In this document: positions 44,058-53,386 of the stretch, one piece after another
Layout of the letters: each line of letters opens with the position of its first letter
Position numbering within the stretch: the first letter of the stretch is position 1
Source: JARRQJ01 sp963761035
Lineage (GTDB): Bacteria > Pseudomonadota > Gammaproteobacteria > DRLM01
Direction of reading: 5' to 3'
NCBI GenBank assembly: GCA_963761035.1
Contig: CAVXFH010000002.1
Coordinates: 1,302,001 to 1,366,000 of the forward strand
Length of the DNA: 64,000 nt
Position numbers and translations under genes: made by a program
Notes under the pieces: generated by a model
The model's input: only the letters and a program-made list of their open reading frames with translations
Databases searched by the model: none
Told to the model about the DNA's origin: nothing

Positions 44058-44407
44058 CTAGAATTTACCAAAAAATCCGCTTCTACCGCGAGCACATTCC
44101 TTCTTTCGAATGTATCCCCGGCTGTCACGACTGCTGCGGGCCGGTGACGACTTCCAGCGAGGAGATGGCGCGGCTGCCGGTCAAGAGCGAAGCGGTGCAT
44201 GAAGCGGCGCTGGCCGCGTGGAGTTGCCCGCACCTGGGTGATTCCGGTTGCCGGGTCTATGCGGAGCGGCCGCTGATCTGCCGTTTGTTCGGGACGACGC
44301 CGCGGCTGGCCTGTCCCCATGGCCGGCGGCCCGAGACGATGATCGCGCCGGAGATCGAGGAGGGGGTGCATCAATTCTTGAGGGAGACGCGGCAGGTGTT
44401 GGTTTGA
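44054..44407 (+). CDS. YkgJ-family Cys-cluster protein
   Basis: A 117-residue protein with the YkgJ metal-binding Cys set: FECIPGCHDCCGPV near the N-terminus, WSCPHLGDSGCRVYAERPLICRLFG in the middle, and LACPHG. Such proteins probably bind zinc or an FeS cluster. The ATG overlaps the HNH stop by 4 bp, but its GC content returns to the local norm, so the join may mark the edge of the inserted nuclease. Confidence 0.87.
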   Translation: MTRIYQKIRFYREHIPSFECIPGCHDCCGPVTTSSEEMARLPVKSEAVHEAALAAWSCPHLGDSGCRVYAERPLICRLFGTTPRLACPHGRRPETMIAPEIEEGVHQFLRETRQVLV

Positions 44408-44614
44408 GGCTTGCGACACTATGCTATCGGACGCGGGGTCGAATGACCTACTCTATCAAAAAGAATCCGGTGAAGGCCTTAACCACCCCCGTCCGCTTCG
44501 CGTCCGCCTTGTATGATCCGCGGCCGGTAGTGCGGCTACCGGAACTATTCCATTTACCGCCTCACGCTCGTTTGGGAAGAGAAATTTATATAGCTGGCGG
44601 GCAATCCGACTCTT

Positions 44615-45196
44615 TCAGTCCAATGCGTTGCTCAGCGTGATCGTTCCCTGTATCAGGTCAGGATTGTACGGGTCCGCTTCCAAGTGCCAGCCTTCGGCCG
44701 CCATTGTCCTTAGCATCCGCGAATTGCCGCGAAACACCGCGGTGCGAAGCTCCTTGTGGCCCTCTTCGGCCAAGTGCCTAATCAGCTTTTTACCGGCGCT
44801 AAGCTGGTAACCGCGACCCCGAAAGCGGTAGTCCGTCACTATGCTGAGAAGCAGTTTCTTGTCCGGGTCGAACGCCCGGGCGCCGACCATCTCACCCCGG
44901 TCGTTTGCAACCAGGAAATAGCGAACGCCCTGAGTCATACTGAATTCAAGTGCATCTATACCGGCCGGTCCGGATACGAAGGGTGACGGGTTGCGCGCAT
45001 ACATTTCAACCAGCTTTCTGCCCAGCATATCGGTTTGGGTGACGGGAATCAGGTTGACGTCGGGCAAACTTCCGGTCGGAACAATACTGGACTCGGGCGG
45101 TGCGGCGACGATACGGTATAGCTCCCGGAGCCTTCGCCAGGCCTGGCGCGGGTGCCGCAAAATTCCGAGAACAAATCTGATCTTTCCCGATACCAT
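44615..45196 (-). CDS. GNAT-family N-acetyltransferase
   Basis: The 193-residue protein has a GNAT fold in residues about 45-185, including the acetyl-CoA loop FRGRGYQLSAGKKLIRHL and strands YFLVANDRGEMVGARAF and LLLSIVTDY. The N-terminal 40 residues are basic and helical. The substrate cannot be told. It has no clear ribosome-binding site and stands alone, next to the repeat at 45331 and the broken CapA gene. Confidence 0.78.
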   Translation of the reverse strand: MVSGKIRFVLGILRHPRQAWRRLRELYRIVAAPPESSIVPTGSLPDVNLIPVTQTDMLGRKLVEMYARNPSPFVSGPAGIDALEFSMTQGVRYFLVANDRGEMVGARAFDPDKKLLLSIVTDYRFRGRGYQLSAGKKLIRHLAEEGHKELRTAVFRGNSRMLRTMAAEGWHLEADPYNPDLIQGTITLSNALD

Positions 45197-45330
45197 GTGA
45201 GCAACAATGATTTGTTGTAACGCAGGACGTAATTAGATCAGAGAATATCCTATTAGACTATCGATTAGGCTTAAATCCATGTCGGCATTGCACCTGGTAT
45301 TGTGTCCCATGGATCACCGGACAGAATAGC

Positions 45331-45430
45331 CTCACTCACCCCAACCCTTCTCCCGATGGGAGAGGGGCATTAACCCTTCTCCCTTTGGGGAGAGCGAAGC
45401 GAGGGAGCGGAGCCGGCTAGGGATGGGGGA
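45331..45430. repeat. GC-rich intergenic palindromic repeat
   Basis: The element CCCCAACCCTTCTCCC-GATGGGAGAGGGGC, written in parts, is followed by a second arm pair CCCTTCTCCC and GGGGAGAG. It lies between the GNAT gene and the CapA pseudogene, both minus strand, and resembles the repeats near 40743 and 42541. Confidence 0.6.
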
Positions 45431-45477
45431 AACAGCTATAGCAATGCAATTATTGAAGCGATTAGCGGGACACTACG

Positions 45478-46797
45478 CTAGGAGCGATGGATGCCATTGT
45501 GCTCACGCCAACTCTCGCCCAGCACCAAGTCGGCGTACGGAACGGCTTCTTCGGTGAATTTTCGGACGCGCTCATCGCGCGCGGATCGAACCAGATCGCC
45601 CAATGCGTCGAGCCGCAAATAAGATACCCCGTCAGCTTGGTACTCGACCTGAAGCAGGGGAAGGATTTCAAGATCGGCGACCAGCGTCTTCATTTCGCCG
45701 CCAATCCGGCCTTTGACGACGCCCAGCAGCGCGACCATGCTCAAGCAGCGATAGGCCGCGCGGGACCAGGAAACGAGATTTCCCAAACTGTAGAATATGG
45801 GCGCCCTGCGGTCCGGATCGCGGCGCGTCTGGTAAATCTCAAAAGGTTGAATGGTATGGGTGTGATGGCCGATCAGGGCATCGGCGCCCAACTCGATCAG
45901 ATCGTGGGCAATCTGCACTTGATAGCGCCGGGGAAAAAATTCGAACTCGTGTCCCCAGTGCAGCGAGGCAATCACAAAGTCGCAGCCGCAAGCGCGGCAC
46001 CAGTCGATCTGATCCTTTAACAGCGACAAGTCCGTTGTCGCTTTATCGCGATTGAACGGTAGCTGATTCACCAGATATTCCTTACCGTGAGGAAGCGGTT
46101 TGTGATTGATGCCGTAAGTGGCGGCCACGATCCCGAACCTGATGCCGTTCGAATCGATAATCGCGCCTTCCTTGCGGCGTTCGCGCGCCGGGTTTGTGCC
46201 GACATAGCGGAAGCCGTCGGCATCCAGCAAGGCGTGGATGCTATCGACGCCTTGAACGCCGCCGTCGAGGACATGGTTGTTTGCCGTGGAAAATACCGTG
46301 TAGCGCCGGCCGGCGTGGCCCTTGAAGGCCTCATATTCATCTCGAGTCACGAATACGTGCAAACCCTTTTCATTTTCATCTACCTCAATGACCGTGGATT
46401 CCAGGTTAGCGAACGACACATCGGCGCCGAAGATTCGATCGGCAACCGACGCATAGAGCCGTCCTTGCTAATTCTCAAGACCGTGCGCGCGCATCAAATC
46501 GCCAACGGCGCTCAGCCGCGTTGCGCTTATCGGTTGAAATCCTTCAGGCAAGAGAGGCGCGCCGGCTTGACGCCGCTGTGAGAAGTAGTCTTCAAGCCCG
46601 GAGCCCTTCTCAGCCCTGACGACAGGATGGATCGATTTATATATCCAGTTTAGTTTGGCCAGCCGGTCGCGGGGGGTGTTGTAAGTGTCCCGATTGATTG
46701 GATAGCGCCAGACACCGGTTAAATCGGCGAGTAACAGACCGGCACGGATAATCATGTCCCGAAGTGCAAGCCGCAATGCCCGGATGGAAACTGCCAT
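45478..46797 (-). pseudogene. CapA-family (PGA_cap) protein interrupted by an amber codon
   Basis: Two frames in register (46797-46471 and onward to 45478) form one CapA-like protein of about 439 residues. A single TAG at 46470-46468 lies after SAVGDLMRAHGLEN and before QGRLYASVADRIFGADVSFANLE. The motifs are intact: SAVGDL, SFANLEST, TANNHVLDGG, VIASLHWGHE, LIGHHTHTIQPFEIY, which are those of CapA/PgsA metal-dependent hydrolase-like proteins for poly-gamma-glutamate or capsule. It could be a fresh nonsense mutation, a read error, or readthrough. Downstream translation from an internal start would lack the first motif. Confidence 0.8.
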
Positions 46798-47023
46798 ATT
46801 TTCCGCTCAATATTAAAAACCTACTGCCCGCCAGACCAGTGACGCACAGGCGACAGGAAGCATAAACGCTCTCTTTTCTATTGAGCAAGGGTAATCCGGG
46901 AGCACCGGCTTGAGAGGTTGCGGCATTAAGTTACCAGGCATTCGGTCAAATGACGTACTCTATGAAGAATCCGGCGATAATGGGCGCTGCAATCACCCGT
47001 TGCGCACAGAGGAGGATACGGCG

Positions 47024-47830
47024 ATGACCACTCCATCCCAACGCATGCCGTCGATCTTCTTCGGCCACGGCAATCCCATGTATGCGCTCGAGTCGAATAA
47101 ATACACAGCGGCGTGGGAGGCGGTGGCCGCATCGCTCCACCGCCCCGCCGCCATCCTGTCGGTGTCGGCACATTGGTATATCCGCGGCTGCCGCGTCACC
47201 GCCATGGCGCGGCCCCGCACCATCCACGACTTCGGCGGCTTTCCCCGCGCCTTGTTCGAGGTGCAGTATCCTGCGCCGGGTTCGCCGGCGCTCGCCCGAC
47301 GGGTGCGCGATTTGCTCGCACCGCTAGTGGACGCGCGGCTGGATGACGATGAGAAGCAAGGCTGGGGTCTCGATCACGGCACCTGGTCGGTGCTGGTGCA
47401 TGCCTTCCCCGAAGCCGACGTTCCGGTGGTGCAACTGAGTATCGACGCCATGCAATCGCCCGCCTGGCACTACGCGCTGGCGCAGCGGCTGGCGCCGTTG
47501 CGCGACGAGGGCGTGCTCGTCATCGGCAGCGGCAACATCGTCCATAATCTGGGCCGTTTAACCTGGGCCGCCGATACGCCGCCGCACGACTGGGCGCAGC
47601 GCTTTTCCGATTGGGTATACGGCCACGTCGCCGCCGGCCGGCATGCGCCCTTGATCGATTACCTGTCCGCCGGCGACGATGCGCGGCTGAGCGCGCCGAC
47701 GCCCGACCACTACCTGCCGCTGCTCTACGTGCTGGCGCTGCAACAGCCGGGGGAACCGGTCGGCTTTCCGGTGGCAGGCATCGACATGGGCGCCATCGAT
47801 ATGCGGTGTGTCACGGTGGGACGGCAGTAA
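47024..47830 (+). CDS. DODA-type extradiol dioxygenase (YgiD-like)
   Basis: The ATG at 47024 lies behind GAGGAGG. The 268-residue protein has the LigB/DODA layout: iron ligands in FFGHGNPM (His about 17), SAHWYIRG (His) and GHGTW-like LDHGTWSVL. The C-terminal motif SGNIVHNLG is also typical. The E. coli relative YgiD is a DOPA 4,5-dioxygenase; the true substrate may be another aromatic diol. Confidence 0.88.
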   Translation: MTTPSQRMPSIFFGHGNPMYALESNKYTAAWEAVAASLHRPAAILSVSAHWYIRGCRVTAMARPRTIHDFGGFPRALFEVQYPAPGSPALARRVRDLLAPLVDARLDDDEKQGWGLDHGTWSVLVHAFPEADVPVVQLSIDAMQSPAWHYALAQRLAPLRDEGVLVIGSGNIVHNLGRLTWAADTPPHDWAQRFSDWVYGHVAAGRHAPLIDYLSAGDDARLSAPTPDHYLPLLYVLALQQPGEPVGFPVAGIDMGAIDMRCVTVGRQ

Positions 47831-47891
47831 GCACGCTGGCGTCCGTTGTATTTTCCATGCATGCCCTGCCAAGCATGTCTTTCTCCGCCGC

Positions 47892-48611
47892 CTATATCTC
47901 CAATTCCGGATAATGGCGAAAGATGCCGTCTTCGTTGAACGGGATGCGCCGCCGCGAGGCGAGATAGGCGGCGATGTTGGGCTGCTGCACGACCCGCCCG
48001 TGCAGCGCCACGAGCAAGGGAAGTTTGCGCCCCATGCGCATCATCATATTGGGGAAGGCGTAGCGCAATCCGGCGACGATCTGGAACATGGAAAGATCGA
48101 CATAGCTCAGGTTGCGTCCGACCATATAACCTTTTCCCGCGGGATTGCGTTCCAGCACGCGCTCGAAATAATGCAGAAACTTCGGTGCGCGCTCCGCGGC
48201 GAAGTACCGCGCGCGGCGCCGCGCCTCGGGTTTTTGCTGGTGATAATAGAGACCGACGGCGATCGGGTGGTGGGTGTCGTGCACCGTCGCCACGAAGTCC
48301 TCCACCGTAAGCTGCAACTGATGGGCCCAAAGCCGGCTCGCCTCGGCCTTGGGAACCAGGTTCAGGCGCGGGCCCAGGTACTGGAGAATATTGGCGGTCT
48401 GGGCGATCACCAGCTTTCCTGCACGCAGAATCGGCGGCGCGAACGGCGGCCGCGGCTCGTCCTCCAGCAGACGCATCAACGCCGCGACGCCCCTTCCGCG
48501 CCCCCGTTGCCGCGCCACGTCCGCGTAGTCGGCGCCCGCCTCTTCCAAAGCGAGGCGGATGAATTCGCCGCGCCCCTGGATGGAAGGCCAGTAGAAAAGT
48601 TCATAACGCAT
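47892..48611 (-). CDS. Glutathione S-transferase family protein
   Basis: Starting at ATG 48611 behind GGAGG, the 239-residue protein has an N-terminal thioredoxin-fold domain (YELFYWPSIQGRGEFIRLALEEAG, with Tyr or Ser candidates for glutathione activation; VIAQTANILQYLG) and an all-helical C-terminal domain. The YWPSIQGRG pattern is close to the sigma/prostaglandin-synthase type of GST. The substrate is unknown. Confidence 0.87.
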   Translation of the reverse strand: MRYELFYWPSIQGRGEFIRLALEEAGADYADVARQRGRGRGVAALMRLLEDEPRPPFAPPILRAGKLVIAQTANILQYLGPRLNLVPKAEASRLWAHQLQLTVEDFVATVHDTHHPIAVGLYYHQQKPEARRRARYFAAERAPKFLHYFERVLERNPAGKGYMVGRNLSYVDLSMFQIVAGLRYAFPNMMMRMGRKLPLLVALHGRVVQQPNIAAYLASRRRIPFNEDGIFRHYPELEI

Positions 48612-48789
48612 GGCAAGCCTCCGGGGTTTCGGGGTGGGGCACGTCGACAGGGGAGAATGATAGAGGATTGTCCTCGGCGTTGTCATTGCGTTAAACGGCG
48701 CGTCATGCACTGCGGTTCGGATCGGGTGCTGTATATATTTTGCGGCGACGCGGCGGGTGGCTTGACCACCCCGCCCCATTTGGGGGGCA

Positions 48790-48810
48790 CCCCTCCTGGG
48801 AAAGGAGGGG
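48790..48810. terminator. GC-rich hairpin between ybiT and gst
   Basis: Arms CCCCTCCT and AGGAGGGG enclose GGGAA. It lies after the ybiT stop (minus strand) in the gap before gst and could end the ybiT transcript. There is no T run, so it may be a structural repeat instead. Confidence 0.45.
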
Positions 48811-48822
48811 AGAAGATAGTTA

Positions 48823-50445
48823 TTAGCGGGCGGCCTTTCTGACGGCGTTCGTTTCTTCCAGGGCCTGGCGTTGCAGGTAGTCTTCGTAGTTGCCGTTGAA
48901 ATTGACGATGCCGTGCGGAGTGAGTTCGATGATGCGCGTCGCCAGTGATGAGACGAATTCGCGGTCGTGGCTGACGAACAATAGCGTGCCGGGATAGTTT
49001 TCCAAAGCGAGGTTGAGCGCCTCGATGGCTTCCATGTCGAGGTGGTTGGTGGGTTCGTCGAGGAGCATGATGTTGGGCTGTTGCTGCATCAGCTTGCCGA
49101 ACAGCATGCGCCCCTGCTCGCCGCCGGACAGCACCTTGACCGATTTGCCCGTCTCGTCCGAGGAGAACAGCATGCGGCCCAAGGTGGCGCGGATCGCCTG
49201 CTCGTCGTCGCGCGGTTTGCGCCATTGTTCCATCCAGTCGAACAGGCTCATGTCCCGGGCGAAGTCGGCGGCGTGATCCTGGGCGTAATAACCGAGGGCG
49301 GCGTTCTCCGACCACTTGACGATGCCGCTGTCCGGTTTGAGTTCACCCATCAGGCAGCGCAGCAGCGTGCTCTTGCCGATGCCGTTGGGGCCGATGATGG
49401 CGACGCGCTCGCCCACTTCGATGGCGAGATTGAGGTCGCGCAATAAAGACAGATCGCCGAAATTCTTGCTCAGGCCCTGCACTTCCAGGGCGAGGCGATA
49501 GAGTTTTTTCTCCTGGCCGAAACGGATGAAGGGGCTGACACGGCTGGAGGGTTTGACCTCTTCCAGTTTGATCTTCTCGATTTGTCTGGCGCGCGACGTG
49601 GCCTGCTTGGCCTTGGAGGCGTTGGCGGAAAAGCGGCTGACGAAGGTTTGCAGGTCGGCGATCTGGGCCTTCTTCTTGGCGTTGTCGGCATAGAGGCGCT
49701 CGCGCGCCTGGGTAGAGGCGGTCATATAGTCGTCGTAGTTTCCCGGGTAGACGCGCAGCTCGCCGTAATCGAGATCGGCCATGTGAGTGCAGATGGAATT
49801 CAGGAAATGGCGGTCATGGGAGATGATGATCATGGTGCTGGTGCGCTGATTGAGCAGCCCTTCCAGCCAGCGGATGGTGTTGATGTCCAGGTTGTTGGTG
49901 GGCTCGTCGAGCAGCATGATCTCGGGATCGGCGAACAACACCTGGGCCAGCAGCACGCGCAGCTTCCAGCCCGGCGCCACGGCGCTCATCAGGCCGGCGT
50001 GCTGTTCGATGGGAATCCCCAAGCCCAGCAGCAACTCGCCGGCGCGGGCCTCGGCGGTGTAACCGTCCAGCTCGCCGAAGGCGATCTCCAGCTCGGCTAC
50101 GCGCATGCCGTCCTCTTCGCTCATGTTGGCGAGGGCGTAGATGCGGTCGCGTTCCTGCTTTACTTCCCACAGTTCGGCGTGGCCCATGATCACCGTGTCC
50201 AGAACGGTAAAATTCTCGAAGGCGAACTGGTCCTGGCGCAGTTTGCCCAGGCGCTCGTCGGCATCGACACTGACGTTGCCGGAACTGGGTTCGAGATCGC
50301 CGCCCAGGATCTTCATCAGGGTCGACTTGCCGGAACCGTTGGCGCCGATCAGGCCGTAGCGGTTGCCGTCGCCGAACTTGGCCGAGATGTTCTCGAACAA
50401 CGGCTTGGCGCCGAACTGCATGGTGATGTTTGCGGTAGAAATCAA
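48823..50445 (-). CDS. ybiT: ABC-F ATPase YbiT
   Basis: The 540-residue protein has two ABC ATPase domains and no membrane helices, as in ABC-F translation factors. Walker A motifs are GANGSGKST (about residue 36) and GPNGIGKST (about 353). Walker B motifs are IMLLDEPTNNLD and IMLLDEPTNHLD. The second signature (LSGGEQGRMLFGK) is intact and the first (APGWKLRVLLAQ) is degenerate. Start sequence ISTANITMQFGAKPLFENIS is that of YbiT, which acts on ribosomes. Confidence 0.93.
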   Translation of the reverse strand: MISTANITMQFGAKPLFENISAKFGDGNRYGLIGANGSGKSTLMKILGGDLEPSSGNVSVDADERLGKLRQDQFAFENFTVLDTVIMGHAELWEVKQERDRIYALANMSEEDGMRVAELEIAFGELDGYTAEARAGELLLGLGIPIEQHAGLMSAVAPGWKLRVLLAQVLFADPEIMLLDEPTNNLDINTIRWLEGLLNQRTSTMIIISHDRHFLNSICTHMADLDYGELRVYPGNYDDYMTASTQARERLYADNAKKKAQIADLQTFVSRFSANASKAKQATSRARQIEKIKLEEVKPSSRVSPFIRFGQEKKLYRLALEVQGLSKNFGDLSLLRDLNLAIEVGERVAIIGPNGIGKSTLLRCLMGELKPDSGIVKWSENAALGYYAQDHAADFARDMSLFDWMEQWRKPRDDEQAIRATLGRMLFSSDETGKSVKVLSGGEQGRMLFGKLMQQQPNIMLLDEPTNHLDMEAIEALNLALENYPGTLLFVSHDREFVSSLATRIIELTPHGIVNFNGNYEDYLQRQALEETNAVRKAAR

Positions 50446-50694
50446 AGTCGCATTCCCAAAATTGTATTGACGTTTACTCTCGGGCCGCCGCGCACTACCG
50501 CCGCGATTCGCGGGCCATGGGTGTCCAGGCAGGATGGTGTCGGCGGCGGTTACCGCTGCGCAACCGGCGGAACGGGATAACGCGGGTCGTTCAAAAGCGG
50601 GCGGTATTCTCTCATTGCCGGCGGATTTTATCCACCTTGGGTGGAGAATTTAGCGCTACATCGAGCCGGATTACATCGCCAGGCTACGTAGAGT

Positions 50695-50740
50695 TTGCTT
50701 CGTTTCCATATTTCAACTATCATTGAAATATGGAAACGAA
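50695..50740 (+). promoter_or_regulatory. arsR promoter with an 18-bp palindromic operator over the start codon
   Basis: Perfect arms TTCGTTTCCATATTTCAA (50699-50716) and its complement (50723-50740) enclose CTATCA. TTGCTT (50695-50700), 17 nt and TATCAT (50718-50723) form a good promoter, which puts the transcription start at about 50730, the ATG itself. The operator would thus block RNA polymerase and the mRNA would be leaderless. No ribosome-binding site is visible. Confidence 0.75.
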
Positions 50741-51071
50741 AGCCGCCCTCGCCGCCCTTGCCTCCCTGGCCCAGGATTCCCGTCTGGCGATCTTTCGCGC
50801 CTTGGTGCAGGCCGGCCCCGAAGGTTTACCCGCCGGACAGATCAGCGAGGCGACCGGCATTCCGCCTTCATCGCTGTCTTTTCATTTGAAGGAACTGGCG
50901 CATGCCGGCATGGTGACCTCGCGCCAAGAGGGCCGCTTCATTATCTATGCCGCCAGCTTCGAAACCATGAATACCCTGATCGGCTTTCTCACCGAGAACT
51001 GCTGCGGCGGCAAGTCCTGTCTGCCGGCGCGCGCGCCGGCCAAATCCGCCGTTAAAAGGAAAGCATCATGA
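50730..51071 (+). CDS. arsR: ArsR-family arsenite-responsive repressor
   Basis: The 113-residue protein is a winged-helix ArsR/SmtB repressor with recognition helix IPPSSLSFHLKELAHAGM. C-terminal Cys91, Cys92 and Cys97 (ENCCGGKSC) match the arsenite site of the Acidithiobacillus-type ArsR. It should leave the palindrome at its own start codon when arsenite binds, which turns on arsR-arsI-arsC-acr3. Its stop overlaps the arsI start. Confidence 0.92.
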   Translation: METKAALAALASLAQDSRLAIFRALVQAGPEGLPAGQISEATGIPPSSLSFHLKELAHAGMVTSRQEGRFIIYAASFETMNTLIGFLTENCCGGKSCLPARAPAKSAVKRKAS

Positions 51072-51562
51072 AACGCCTGCATATCCATGTCGCCGTCGAC
51101 AACCTGGCCGAGAGCATCCGTTTTTATTCGGCGCTGTTCGCCGCCGAACCGAGCGTCGCCAAACCCGATTACGCCAAGTGGATGCTGGACGACCCGCGCG
51201 TCAATTTCGCCATCTCCCAACGCGGCGCGGCGACGGGACTGAATCATCTCGGCGTGCAGGTCGAGTCGGCGGACGAGCTGGCCGAGATGCACACGCGCCT
51301 GGAAAATCTACAAACCAATCTGATCGAAGAGGCCGGCACGGCCTGCTGCTATGCCAAGTCCGACAAGTACTGGGCGACCGACCCCTCGGGCATTCCGTGG
51401 GAAACGTTCCACACCCTGAACAGCATCCCCGTGTTCGGCGGCGCTGAAGCCGGCGGAGACGCCTGCTGTGCGCCGCCGGCGCCCGCCGCGCAGAAAGACG
51501 AAGCCTCCGCCTGCTGCGAACCGGCGCGACCCGGCAAGGCCGCGGCCGGCGGATGCTGCTGA
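51068..51562 (+). CDS. arsI: ArsI-like C-As lyase (VOC family) with Cys-rich tail
   Basis: A 164-residue vicinal-oxygen-chelate protein. Candidate Fe(II) ligands are His5 or His7, His60 and Glu112. Cys93-Cys94 in GTACCYAKSDKYW is the trivalent-arsenic site of ArsI. The family splits carbon-arsenic bonds of methyl- or aryl-arsenicals with oxygen. An additional tail from about 130 has three CC pairs (GDACCAP, SACCEP, GGCC), which could bind arsenite or hand it on. The ATG overlaps arsR by 4 bp. Confidence 0.85.
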   Translation: MKRLHIHVAVDNLAESIRFYSALFAAEPSVAKPDYAKWMLDDPRVNFAISQRGAATGLNHLGVQVESADELAEMHTRLENLQTNLIEEAGTACCYAKSDKYWATDPSGIPWETFHTLNSIPVFGGAEAGGDACCAPPAPAAQKDEASACCEPARPGKAAAGGCC

Positions 51563-51602
51563 TCGCGCGCCGCAATAAATTCACAACATCGGAAGAACTA
51601 TC

Positions 51603-52112
51603 GTGAACAATAAAACCTACAATATCCTGGTGCTGTGCACCGGCAACTCGGCGCGCAGTATCATGGCCGAAGCTCTCTTCAACACCCTGGGCAAGGGCCG
51701 CTTCCACGCCTACAGCGCCGGCAGTTATCCGGCCGGCACGGTCAATCCCTTCGCCATCGAACAGATCGTCTCCCTGGACTATCCACTCGACAAACTGCGC
51801 AGCAAGAGCTGGGACGAGTTCGCCGCGCCCGATGCGCCGAAGATGGATTTCGTCATCACGGTCTGCGACCGGGCGGCGGGCGAAGTTTGTCCGGTGTGGC
51901 CGGGACAGCCGATCACGGCGCACTGGGGGTTCGAAGATCCGGCCGCGGTAGCGGGCAGCGACGAGGTGAAGCGCCGCGCCTTCGCCAGGATTTTCCGGCA
52001 GATCATGAATCGAGTGCGCGTCTTCGCCAGTCTGCCGCTCGATAAACTCGACAGGCTTGCCGTCAAGCGCGAGATGGACAATATCGGCCACATGCAGAAT
52101 AAAGACGGGTAA
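51603..52112 (+). CDS. arsC: Arsenate reductase, low-molecular-weight phosphatase type
   Basis: A 169-residue protein with the P-loop CTGNSARS (CX5R, about residues 11-18) of LMW phosphatase-type arsenate reductases and further Cys in VITVCDRAAGEVCPVWPG that can relay the disulfide. It turns arsenate into arsenite for export by the next gene. The distance to acr3 is 4 bp. Confidence 0.92.
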   Translation: MNNKTYNILVLCTGNSARSIMAEALFNTLGKGRFHAYSAGSYPAGTVNPFAIEQIVSLDYPLDKLRSKSWDEFAAPDAPKMDFVITVCDRAAGEVCPVWPGQPITAHWGFEDPAAVAGSDEVKRRAFARIFRQIMNRVRVFASLPLDKLDRLAVKREMDNIGHMQNKDG

Positions 52113-52116
52113 GGCG

Positions 52117-53190
52117 ATGAACGCGGAAAGCGGCGTCATTGCCAAACAAACCGCCGCGGCGCCGCTGGGATTCTTCGAGCGCTATCTTTCGGTTTGGGTA
52201 TTCCTGTGCATCGTGGCGGGAATCGCCCTCGGGCAGATGCTCCCCGGCGTATTTCACGCGATCGGCCGCATGGAGATCGCGCGGGTCAATATTCCGGTCG
52301 GTCTGTTGATCTGGGTGATGATCATTCCCATGCTGGTGAAGATCGATTTCGGCGCGCTGCATCAGGTGAAGGCGCATTGGAAGGGGATCGGCGTCACCCT
52401 GCTCGTAAACTGGGCGGTCAAACCGTTTTCCATGGCCTTCCTCGGCTGGCTGTTCGTGCGCCAGGTGTTCGCTCCCTACCTGCCCGCCGATCAACTGGAC
52501 AGCTACATCGCCGGACTGATCCTGCTGGCGGCCGCGCCCTGCACCGCGATGGTGTTCGTGTGGAGCCGGCTTTCCAACGGCGATCCCTACTTCACGCTGT
52601 CGCAAGTGGCGCTCAACGACACGATCATGATCTTCGCCTTCGCGCCGATCGTGGGGTTGTTGCTGGGCATCTCCGCGATCAGCGTGCCGTGGAATACGCT
52701 CTTCACCTCGGTGGTGCTGTACATCGTCATTCCCGTCATCCTCGCGCAACTGTGGCGCAAGGCGCTGCTCGCCAGAGGCGCGGCCGCCCTCGCCGCCGCG
52801 CTGCACAAGATCGGCCCGTGGTCGATCGGCGCGCTGCTGGTAACGCTGGTGCTGCTCTTCGCGTTTCAGGGCGAGGCCATCCTCAAACAGCCGCTGGTCA
52901 TCGCCATGTTGGCCGTGCCGATCCTTATCCAAGTGTTTTTCAACGCCGGTCTGGCCTATTGGCTAAATCGCCGCGTCGGGGAAAAACACAACATCGCCTG
53001 CCCCTCGGCGCTGATCGGCGCCAGCAACTTCTTCGAACTGGCGGTCGCCGCCGCTATCAGCCTGTTCGGTTTCAATTCCGGCGCGGCCCTGGCCACCGTG
53101 GTCGGCGTCCTCATCGAGGTACCGGTGATGCTGCTGGTGGTGAAGGCGGTCAACAATTCGCGAAGCTGGTACGAAGCAGCCGCAAAGTAA
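52117..53190 (+). CDS. acr3: Acr3-type arsenite efflux transporter
   Basis: From ATG 52117 the 357-residue protein has ten membrane helices and Acr3 motifs: IPVGLLIWVMIIPMLVKIDF, AAPCTAMVFVWSRLSNGDP (with the essential Cys) and PSALIGASNFFELAVA. It exports arsenite with the proton motive force. It is the last gene of the operon. Confidence 0.94.
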   Translation: MNAESGVIAKQTAAAPLGFFERYLSVWVFLCIVAGIALGQMLPGVFHAIGRMEIARVNIPVGLLIWVMIIPMLVKIDFGALHQVKAHWKGIGVTLLVNWAVKPFSMAFLGWLFVRQVFAPYLPADQLDSYIAGLILLAAAPCTAMVFVWSRLSNGDPYFTLSQVALNDTIMIFAFAPIVGLLLGISAISVPWNTLFTSVVLYIVIPVILAQLWRKALLARGAAALAAALHKIGPWSIGALLVTLVLLFAFQGEAILKQPLVIAMLAVPILIQVFFNAGLAYWLNRRVGEKHNIACPSALIGASNFFELAVAAAISLFGFNSGAALATVVGVLIEVPVMLLVVKAVNNSRSWYEAAAK

Positions 53191-53386
53191 TAAATCGGCG
53201 CAGCGGGACAATTGTTCCGACCGCGCACGGGTAATGAATACCCGTTCTTCCCCCATCGCCTTGCCCCAGGCCGCCGGGCATTTCAAGATTAAAATCACTT
53301 TGGCGTGTTCCCGGCTTCGTCTGATTCGGTATTATTGATACTATCGAGGCTGTATGCGCAAATCGCGCCGCAACGGGAGGAGTGCC

